DNA from: Lampris incognitus
Taxonomy: Eukaryota; Chordata; Actinopteri; Lampriformes; Lampridae
Assembly: GCF_029633865.1 (NCBI RefSeq)
Contig: NC_079216.1
Location: 64,661,329 to 64,725,328 of the forward strand
DNA length: 64,000 nt
Direction: 5' to 3'
A program made the position numbers and the translations under genes. Position 1 is the stretch's first letter. Each line of letters opens with the position of its first letter. Positions 55,268 to 64,000 of this stretch are shown here, piece by piece. The notes beneath the pieces are model-generated. The model did no database searches. It was not told the origin of the DNA and saw only the letters and a program-made list of their open reading frames with translations.

Positions 55268-58118
55268 TCAGCCCACTGTCATTTCTTCCGCATCTCCTTG
55301 TTGATCTTCACTGGTTGTCTGTTCTCTTGTCTCTCCCTGACGGTTGACATCGTTTGGGTCTGGACTGGAGTGAGATGTGTCTTTTTGTCCAGCAGTACCA
55401 CTGCCACCTGAAAATGCATCATAAAAGGCACTTGTAAATACTTGAACATGGTATTTTAAATTGAAAATCCAATTGTGGGTCACGCTTGACGTAAACAACA
55501 AACTACAGTCAAGCTGCTTGTACAAGACAAAAACAAGAGGGAGTGAACGTGTGTGCAAGTATGAGTTATAGCAACGGTGACAGATTTTGTGTCAAGCAGG
55601 CTGTGGCCATTGTATCCGACCTGTGTTTGTTTCCTCTTCTTTCTTATCAGTGAGAAAGGTGCGCTGCATCATTAGTTTTTTCACAGTATGACACTTGTAC
55701 TTGAGGTCGGGACAAGCTGTTTCTCCTGTAGACACACACAGACAGAAAGATTCATAAAAGAGTCCCCGATAGCCATTTTGAAACTAAATGGAAAAAATAT
55801 GAAGCAGAAACTTACCACTTGGTGGACTTTCCTCAAAAAGCACACAAGTGCCCAGAGCGTCTGTTAAGAGGGCAGAGGATAAACCGATATTTAGCTGCTG
55901 CTGAAAATGTAATTTTTACACACCTCAACTGACTTAATATGCTGTTTGAAATCACTTCATTGTACGCACTGGATCATATTTTACAGGCAGTAATTTAGCC
56001 TGTTGATAATTAAAAATGAGGGTTAAATAAGCTTAAATACCCTATAGTGATAGCAGGTATGATGAACATGGCTGTTCATGGGGAAGGAAGAGCGAGACTC
56101 AATCAATCAATCAAGCTGCATTTTATATAGTGCTTTTCTAGCTGCAACAATCACTCAAAGCAATTCAAAATTAATTCACACACGATTTAAGATTTTGTGA
56201 GAAAATACAGGATTAAATGCAAGCAGTGATGTCGTTTTATTTATGCAAGTTAGAAATGGGAATGCCCTGAAGAACCCATGAACCATAAACTTCACCATAA
56301 AGCACCCTAAACGTCACCTCTCTGTGAAAGGTGTTTGTCGAGCTTACCGAGGAGACACTCGTACCTGGTGTAGTTACCCTCAATGACCAGTTGGTGTCCT
56401 CACATTCACATTGAGAAATAACTATTTTCTATTTCAGTCAAAACGCTTTCATTAGCAAGAACACCCAGTGAGTTAAGTGTAATGCCTTCTCTATCAGTAT
56501 TTTACACGTCGCTTATCGCGCAAACCTGCATATTGGTTTGTTCGTACTGAAATGCTTTGAGTTCACGGTCTCGCGTGTCTGTACATACCCTGTGGAGGTT
56601 GAGAAAGTGCCATTTCATTATTCTAAACCAGTGTTTCTCAACCCAGTCCTCAAGGACCCCCTATCCTGCAGATTTTCAATGCAACCCTGCATAGGTAGCC
56701 CTGCTTGTACTTACTCAACCAAGGACCTCATAGCACTTAATTATGCAAGGTGTGCAAACTCTGACATTCATTGCTGATTGGTTGAATAACTACAAACAGG
56801 TACCTATTCAGGGTTGCAAAGAAAATCTGCAGGACAGGGGCTCCTTGAGGACAGGGTTGAGAAACAACTGTTCTAAACCCTTTCCTCCCCAGCTGCCACG
56901 TGGATGGCTTGTTCATACCTTCATACTCCCCCACAAATACGTACGGTCCAACTTGCATCATCGGCTTTTCACTGTCAATTTCCTGCAAAACGAAAGGATG
57001 GGTTAACCGAATCAGATCACCGTGGAGACAAACACTGGCGCCACGACCGCTTCGTCCCGTCCCGCCTCTACACCGCTTACACCCTTTCTCCATTTCGTAA
57101 TCGCTTCACACACATGGCAAAACAAACCCCACGTCGACACAACGCCCGTCAGTGGTAACCGTGGAAACAGTCAGCCACGCTTCACGCGTCCCACTCTTAA
57201 AAAGGTCCGTGTGGAAACAAGCACCGCGTAACAATACTACTGTTACAAAAACCCATGGACAGCGTTGCTAGCCATGGACAGCGTTGCTAGCCATGGACAG
57301 CGCTGTTAGCCATGGACAGCGCTATAAGCCATGGACAGCGTTGCTAGCCATGGACAGCATTACTAGCCATGGACAGCTCCGGTAGCCATGGACAGCGTTG
57401 CTAGCCATGGACAGTGTTGCTAGCCATGGACAGCGCTGTTAGCCATGGACAGCACTGTTAGCCATGGACAGCACTGCTAGCCATGGACAGCGTCGCTAGC
57501 CATGTACAGCGTCGCTAGCCATGGACAGCGTCGTTAGCCATGGACAGCGTTGCTAGCCATGGACAGCGTTGCTAGCCATGGACAGCGCTGCTAGCCATGT
57601 ACAGCGTCGCTAGCCATGTACAGCGTCGCTAGCCATGGACAGCGTCGTTAGCCATGGACAGCGTCGCTAGCCATGGACAGCGTTGCTAGCCATGGACAGC
57701 GCTGCTAGCCATGTACAGCGTTGCTAGCCATGGACAGCGCCGTTAGTCATGGACAGCGTTGCTAGCCACGGACAGCGCTATAAGCCATGGACAGCATTGC
57801 TAGCCATGGGCGGCGTTGTTAGCCATGGGCGGCATTGCTAGCCACGGACAGCGTTGTTAGCCACGGACAGCATTGCTAGCCCATCTTTTATAATTTCGGG
57901 GCCATAAAGACGGAAACTCACCAGTATTTTGCACGTGCCCCGGCAGCTGGACAGAAACTCGTTGTTTATTACGCCGGAGAGCTCCGCCACCACCAGCTGC
58001 TCCTAAACACACACGCCCAAGTTAGCATCCCCCGTATTAAAAGCAGGCGAGATCGAGCGGGCACGTCCGGCTAACGCCTGTTAGCTTTTCTTACCTCCTC
58101 CTCCCATTCGTCCTCCAT
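55268..58118 (-). CDS. gtf3c6: General transcription factor IIIC subunit 6 (TFIIIC35)
   Basis: Minus-strand exons 58095-58118, 57922-58002, 56919-56982, 55816-55860, 55621-55725 and 55268-55407 join in phase to 152 residues. The protein starts MEDEWEEEEQLVVAELSGVI and contains EIDSEKPMMQVGPYVFVGEY, EDALGTCVLFEE and LKYKCHTVKKLMMQRTFLTD, lining up with the triple-barrel core of human GTF3C6 as I remember it, and ends with a short acidic, hydrophilic tail. It is shorter than the 213-residue human protein, mainly in the tail. Role: a small subunit of the TFIIIC complex that recognises box A/B promoters of tRNA genes for RNA polymerase III. Its exon 1 is eight codons. Intron 2 holds a 19-bp minisatellite and a hAT-type MITE. 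The GTCGGA donor of exon 5 is weak. Confidence 0.93.
56629..56870. mobile_element. hAT-type palindromic MITE, copy 3, perfect 8-bp duplication
   Basis: CAGTGTTTCTCAACCCAGTC and its complement at the ends; TTCTAAAC is duplicated exactly at 56621-56628 and 56871-56878. It lies in gtf3c6 intron 3. Confidence 0.95.
57252..57885. repeat. 19-bp minisatellite (TAGCCATGGACAGCGTTGC), about 33 units
   Basis: A tandem array filling most of gtf3c6 intron 2, ending 37 bp before the exon border at 57922. Units differ mainly at the GCG(T/C)(T/C)G positions. It contains an NcoI-type CCATGG in almost every unit. Confidence 0.95.
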
Positions 58119-58258
58119 ACTGCGGTCCGTGCAGATGACGAGGGGCGGCGAAGCGATTCGGGACGTCGGTTAATGCCGCAAACGAAATGGCCGGTCACGC
58201 GGCTCTTCCGCTGGCTAGCGCAACTTCCGCCGACGCGCGGCGCGCGAGAAGCACGTGG
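58119..58258 (-). promoter_or_regulatory. gtf3c6: gtf3c6 promoter region
   Basis: CpG-rich sequence directly upstream of the ATG at 58118, with two ETS-type sites (CTTCCGC at 58206 and 58223, i.e. GCGGAAG on the minus strand) and a CACGTG E-box near 58252. This TATA-less housekeeping layout fits a basal transcription factor gene. Confidence 0.5.
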
Positions 58259-58376
58259 CCTTTATCAGTTACACACCATCGCCTCCCTGGGGCGCTATTG
58301 GTCAGTTTTGCTTGGGCGTATTTCAGCTGAGCTCACTCATTAAGATCTCGAAATACACGAAATACTGCAGAATATC

Positions 58377-58534
58377 CATCCATCTCTCTATCTATCCATC
58401 CATCCATCCATCTCTCTATCTCTCTATCTATCCATCCATCCATCTCTCTATCTATCCATCCATCTATCTATCTATCTATCTATCTATCCATCCATCCATC
58501 CATCCATCTCTCTATCCATCCATCCATCCATCTA

Positions 58535-58600
<66 letters not shown>

Positions 58601-58856
58601 CATCCATCCATCTCTCTATCTATCTATCCATCCATCCATCTCTCTATCCATCCATCTCTCTATCTATCCATCCATCTCTCTATCTATCCATCCATCCATC
58701 CATCTCTCTATCTATCCATCCATCTCTCTATCTATCTATCTATCCATCCATCTATCTATCCATCCATCCATCTCTCTATCTATCCATCCATCCCTCTCTC
58801 TCTCTATCCATCCATCTCTCTATCTCTCTATCCATCCATCTCTCCATCTCTTACTT
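58377..58856. repeat. (ATCC)n/(TCTA)n/(CT)n microsatellite, about 480 bp
   Basis: A compound array of ATCC, TCTA and CT units. The long frame across it (SIHPSIHPS) is not a gene. Confidence 0.95.
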
Positions 58857-58860
58857 ATTC

Positions 58861-61397
58861 ACTCAACAGGAGTTTAGTCTACTTGATGGAGAATGGTTTA
58901 TTCACAACATGAACGTTAATCACCCCTTTTCCCCTGCACGAGACCACGGCTGAGGTGATGGGATGTGCAGCAATTAGGTAATATTGTTTATTGATCACCG
59001 AGGGGAAACCCCTCAGCCAGAGAGGCAGCACAGTGGCAACAAAACACAAGGACACACGTCAAACACACCCAAGCAAAACAAGAAACACAACCGAATAGAC
59101 GACACGTTATCAAAAGGGATGCAACCAATATCAAAAGGGATGCAACCAATTTTAATCAAACTAGAAAAGGGAAAAAAATCAAATCACAATTAAAGGACAC
59201 TGTGAAGATATGTCTTGTGCCACAAAACATAAGCTCACAAAATATAGGTATTAGACAATGTGTGGTATGGCTATATATCAGTGTTTGGGTGGGGGTGTCA
59301 AGCTAGCCTCCTGCTGTACAGGCCTTTATTTGTGTGTCTGTAGTCTGTGAAATAATGCAAAAGGACGAGCACCTGGGAGCAGACGACACGACTTATAAAA
59401 GGCTCCGCTGATCCGTCGTCCACGAGGATGAAGAGATGTGGAGACGTTTCTTATGTTGGTCTCGACCACGACTTGGCTGCAGAGTTACTACACCATTAGA
59501 GGTACGCATATATCGGTAGAGAAAAGCCCACATCCTTGACTGGATTTGCAATTGCTATTGACGTTATTTGTTTATTTGAAGTACTGTGCACTCGTCTTGC
59601 ACTTCACTGCCTTGCTCGGGCATCCTCCAGCCAGTCGGAGGCTTGCTGACGAAGGGCAAGAACAGCAATATTCCAACCACAAGGCCACCTTGCAACCCAA
59701 TCATCGTGTTTTATTTCACTTTCATTTGGCATCATCAAGCCACCACTTATTCCATCAGTTGCAAGTTGGGTCCCATTAACAGCAAGCCTAATAGCTAAAC
59801 GGTGTGTTCTGCAGAAGAAAGCCATACTGCTACTCATACAGCTAATAACCCGCTTTTCTGTAGAGACCAACACATTAATTGGTACCCGGACAAAGTCTTT
59901 AAATTTACGGTACGGTGGTTGGAGAAGAGCGCAAATGCAACACCCGTCTGCATCCGCACAAAAACCTGCAGCCGGGTTTCCAAATAACAGAATTTACACC
60001 AAGAGTATTTCGCCGGTTTGTGCCGGGAAATAAATAAAGGGCTGCGTGTGTAGCGCTCAGGTGCAGCAAACTGTGACGAGAAGAAAATTCCCCTGCCAGC
60101 TCACCTACAACATCACATTAACTATAGAGAAGATGAGCTCTGCTGTTCCCTCTGAGTCCATCTTTAGGACGTGTGATTTGGAAATAATATAGTACTTAAT
60201 TGCTTCATTGATATTATTATTATTATTATTATCATTGCTTTTGCTGACTGTTCAAGTGAGATTAAGAATAAATTTAGGTCAAATCATGCGCTCCATTTTC
60301 TCAAAAATATCTTTCTAGGGTTCTTTCTATTCGGGCTGCAGGAGAAGACTCGGGGTTCAATCCAGCAGCGCCTGTGTATTTATGTGTGTAACCGTATTGG
60401 TGCGATGCTGGACAGTGATTACAAACAGCACGCGAGCCCAGTCAACTTATATTATAAAAAAAAATATATATTTTTTTTTTACAAAGGGTTTTCTTATTAA
60501 ACACGGTATTTTCCCCAACGTCCCTCCGAATCACACAGGCGAACAAACACGAATGAATAAAATAAAAACAGAAAGATACAAGGGTGCAAATCCACCGTCT
60601 CACCCCTCATTTCCCTCGTGGCTTCTGGACGATCATCTATCTCTGGACCACGGCGGGGTTGTCATGTCGACTAGCCCACAAGTTACTATGACAACGGCTC
60701 AAGGGGAAGCACTTGCCAGGGAGGTTATTGCCTCCTTGGGGACAGAGAAAGGACAGAGGGAATGTGAGCGGAGACCAGGATGAAGGGACCTTAGGACACC
60801 AGAAGGGTTAGGGTGAAGAGAGGAGGTCAAGTGTCCTATGCTTGGGTGTGTGTGTGTGTGTGAGCACGTGTGCATATGAATGTGTGTGTGTGTGTGTGTA
60901 CATGTGACTTGATGCACAGGCCAGCTTACATGCAAAACGACGACATTCATAACAGAACACAATGGCAGTTGGGGCTTAGCGGAGTTACCCCCCCCCCCCG
61001 GCAAAAAGCTTTTAGACAAACAGTGCAAAGTTTTCCTCTTCCATCCGAGGCCCTCGCCTCGCCTCCCCTGCACATGTGATGTATTACGGCTCCTGCTCAG
61101 TGCCGTGCCCTGGAGCAGAAAGGGGAGGTGGCAGGGGAGGGAGTGACATTAAGGACCCTCCAAGGTGTCAGATGGGCCCCCTGCTACCCCCACATTTTGT
61201 CACATAAATGTCATAAAGACAAGTTCAGTGTTCGGGTGCTTTGGCTCTCCTGCCTGGGGGGGGTAGTGCAGTGGTTAATTGCCCCATTAGCAATGACAGG
61301 GTAAATTGGTGGAAGGGCTAACTATATATTACAGTGAAAACAACAACCCCTGGCATGTACCTCAGGGCATGTTAAGTGTGGTGCATGTTACAGTATG

Positions 61398-61433
<36 letters not shown>

Positions 61434-63590
61434 TTAAGTGAGTGAGGGAGACGGGACATGAAGAGAGAGAATATGACACTTACATGAGACCAGCGATATG
61501 AGCAAAATATAATATTCCATTTCTCATCTCGTAAATGATCTTGCATCGCAGGTGGGGCTCCTCTCGCACTGTGACTACAGCGTCTCGTGGTATATTTTCA
61601 ACCAGAGAGACGTGGCCCAGTTCTATTCTCCTCTATTGTTTCACTCTTATTTACGTACGGTGTGGAAAGCACTGGGACGAGTTTCCAGTGGACACTGGCC
61701 GGTGCTGTTATGGGGGGGGGGGGGGGGGGGGTTGTTGGTACGGAGCTGTTGGTTGTGGTCAGTGTTTCCTGTGTAAAGAGTGTAAAGCACAAGTTCTCAT
61801 GGGGAAGGTTAGTGGTATGCAGAACAACACACACACACACACACACACACACCTTTTCTCTGTACGTCGATGCTGCTGAAGTGTGTGTGTGTGTGTGTGT
61901 GTTTATCCCAATTTCAGACTGACAAAAAAATTCAAGAGGACAGCCTGATAACCTAATGCGGGAATTCAATCGGTTCTTCCCCGACGCTCCGGTTATCAAA
62001 TATCAATTAAGGTGAATAAAATGAAAATGGTCTCTTCTTTTTAAATTTTCCTAAATAAAACCCCTTCAGCGTTCTGAACGCGGGTCATCTTCTCTTTTCC
62101 CCTCCGATACGGACGACAAAACCCACGGCTACCGCAGGATGAAGGGCGGCGCGGTGCAAAACATTACGGATAACCGCCTCACCTGAAAACTGATTCCCAA
62201 TTCTGACAGATGAATTTAAAAACAAGTGTGCCTTTTAACACACACACACACACACACACACATGCACACCAAATTCATCGACTAAATCAATTTTTCAAAA
62301 CACACCTTTTAAACAGGTGCACAAACAGTACGCCGGCTCTTTTACACCGCCAATAAAAACGGTGGACTTTGGCTACGTGCATTTCAGTGTTTATGGAACA
62401 AACACACAACAGCTTATCAAACACACACACAACAGCTTTATCAAACACACACACAACAGCTTTATCATCAGCAGGCGCGACATATAGTCCCAGACTCGTG
62501 TCCTGCGATAAGGCCTGCATCGACTTGCTGGGCTATGCTAACAGGGAGGATTATTGGTTAACGTTTTAAAATGACCACGAGGTTATCAGTCACCTTAACA
62601 ACGCGGGGGTAATTACCGCCCGTGCACGCGGGCCTGCACTGAGGTGCCTAATTGAGGGTTTATTAAGAAGGCAATGAACACCCCCCCCCCCCCATATTTA
62701 TTTAGAAGCAACTGCACCAGAGTCAACCGGTCCAACTCGAGCGTGGCCACAGCACGAAACGCTGCGGTCGCCAGAGAGGCCGAGCGAGGCTCGCCTGCAG
62801 AACCCGAGACCGCTTCATTGGGGGGACGAGGGTGCAGTTGTGGCCGTCTCGACTGGTCTCGACTGTGGACGCCGGGGTCGGACAGACTGCACTTCAGCCA
62901 CAATGGAATTATCATAACAAAAGTGCCGAGTCGTATGCAGGAGATGGCTGGGGGGGGGGCACTCTCGGACATGCCATGCATAAAATGCTGCTCTCTGATT
63001 AGCAAATAATAATAATAATAATAATAACAACACTCACGTCCTGACTGCAGGTCTGCAAAAAATAATAATAAATATTCATTTCAACATTTAAGGGTTTGCA
63101 GTCAGATTTGATTTGAACATTTTTTGGGCCAACGAACATCTTTATTATTATTATATTATCATTATTGCATTATTTTACTCCGGTTTGTAAAATCTGTAGT
63201 TGGCTTTGACTGCAAAACCCAATGCAAAACAAACAAGAAGAGCGCGTGGCACACTAATCAAAGCTAAAAAAAAATAATCGCACCCCAAACTGCCCCGAAT
63301 AACGATGGACCCGCTTTTGGATCAACACCAAATCCATTTAAAAACGCAGTTCGACTTACAGTCATCATACGTGTGTGTGTGTGTGTGTGTGTGTAGGGCC
63401 GGGGTAGTGCGCAGGGCGCGCTTTGTTGGTTATTAATATTCAGCCTTTTTTTTTTAATAAATATTATTTTGCATACTTTTCAATATTTACGTCTCCTCAT
63501 CTCTCTGTGCACCCCCCCAACACCCCCCCCCAGCTCGTCATCCGTAGCCTATCCCCCTCCCTCTTCCTCTATCGCGGAATCCTATTGATC
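58861..63590. other. Gene-poor DNA; only microsatellites and one weak promoter candidate
   Basis: It includes GT and CA runs (60846-60900, 61402-61434, 61828-61852, 61881-61903, 62238-62262, 63369-63393), a G18 run at 61714 and ATT repeats. A TATAAAAGG at 59395 lies 30 bp ahead of a short frame that stops at once. No coding exon could be supported. Confidence 0.5.
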
Positions 63591-63926
63591 CAAACGGGCT
63601 AATTAGCGACGTCTGCGCAATTACGCACATGCGCAGTCGGGTAATCTCAGCCATTTTTTGAAGGAAAACTAATTAGCAGGAATAAAGAGCCAAGTGTGTC
63701 CCCCCCCCCCCTTCAATGATCAGAACTCTTTCTACCTCCGGAGCTCGCGCACACACACCCCTCCGTCCCCCATCTCCCGTTTACCCCACAGCCTGCATGT
63801 AGCTTTAATTACGCCTCGGTTTAAATGACGGCTTAACACCCCCCCCCCCGCCGCTGCTCGTCACTTGTTTTGCTTTTGTTTTGTTTTGTTTTTCGCTCGG
63901 GAAACGTGTCGGGTCCTCCGTGAGGA
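63591..63926 (+). promoter_or_regulatory. Possible promoter or enhancer near the right edge
   Basis: Contains two TAATTAG homeodomain-type sites (about 63599 and 63671) around TGCGCAATTACGCACATGCG (63615-63635), similar to NRF1-type GCGCATGCGC motifs, followed by CpG-bearing sequence. It is an inference from composition. Confidence 0.3.
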
Positions 63927-64000
63927 ATGAGCGGCCATCCTACACCACTGTTTTCGGGATTACTACACCACCTTCTGCGTACGGAGCGTTTGTGCCAGCG
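63927..64000 (+). CDS. Possible start of a gene cut by the window edge
   Basis: An ATG in the context GAGGAATGA opens a frame MSGHPTPLFSGLLHHLLRTE that runs to the edge without a stop (24 codons). I do not recognise it. A random open frame of this length is common, so the call rests mainly on the upstream CpG-rich stretch. Confidence 0.2.
   Translation, partial: MSGHPTPLFSGLLHHLLRTERLCQ

Noticed and set aside
56337-56404. A candidate gtf3c6 exon on the minus strand (QLVIEGNYTRYECLL) with a GTAAGC donor
   Set aside because: The exon at 55816-55860 encodes the expected EDALGTCVLFEE segment and fits the phase; the other candidate has a poor acceptor and no match.
58255-58953. A 232-codon open frame rich in SIHPS
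   Set aside because: It is translation of the ATCC/TCTA/CT microsatellite.
59390-59505. TATA box (TATAAAAGG) with a downstream ATG as a new gene
   Set aside because: The frame stops after 23 codons and no recognisable exon follows; it may be chance or a noncoding transcript.

Overview
This is genomic DNA from a bony (ray-finned, probably teleost) fish. Four spliced vertebrate-type genes sit among dense fish-type mobile DNA: Tc1/mariner transposons, Rex3-like and other LINEs, tRNA-derived SINEs, several MITE families, and very many (CA)n, (ATCC)n and minisatellite arrays. All exon calls below were made by reading frames, phases and splice sites by eye; in each gene the exon phases join without conflict.

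Layout. (1) Positions 1-16039, minus strand: nine exons of a secreted multidomain protein (signal peptide, thrombospondin-N/LamG-like domain, coiled coil, VWC, EGF, Kunitz, second VWC-like region, tyrosinase fold, pentapeptide repeats). The 3' end lies beyond position 1. The tyrosinase part has lost nearly all copper-binding histidines, so it is probably a pseudoenzyme. This is the most unusual object in the window. Introns hold a Tc1 element, nested SINEs, a 490-bp TATCA array and MITEs. (2) 16040-28170: a CpG-rich promoter-like stretch, then intergenic DNA made largely of nested mobile elements. (3) 28174-38524, plus strand: a cadherin-related gene I recognise as cdhr5 (mu-protocadherin), 15 exons and about 880 residues. 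(4) 38525-46900: its 3'UTR, then repeats and a broken RTE-type LINE. (5) 46905-51178, minus strand: calumenin, 315 residues ending HDEF, with a likely noncoding first exon and CCAAT/GC-box promoter near 53320-53500. (6) 55268-58118, minus strand: gtf3c6, a TFIIIC subunit, 152 residues. (7) 58260-63900: a long microsatellite and low-complexity DNA without a gene I can support. A CpG/NRF1-like promoter-looking stretch and a short open frame at 63927-64000 may be the start of another gene.

The four genes show no common pathway: extracellular matrix, intestinal brush-border adhesion, ER/secretory calcium binding, and RNA polymerase III transcription. Much of the biological interest lies in the mobile elements, several of which show clear target-site duplications and nesting that allow relative ages to be read.
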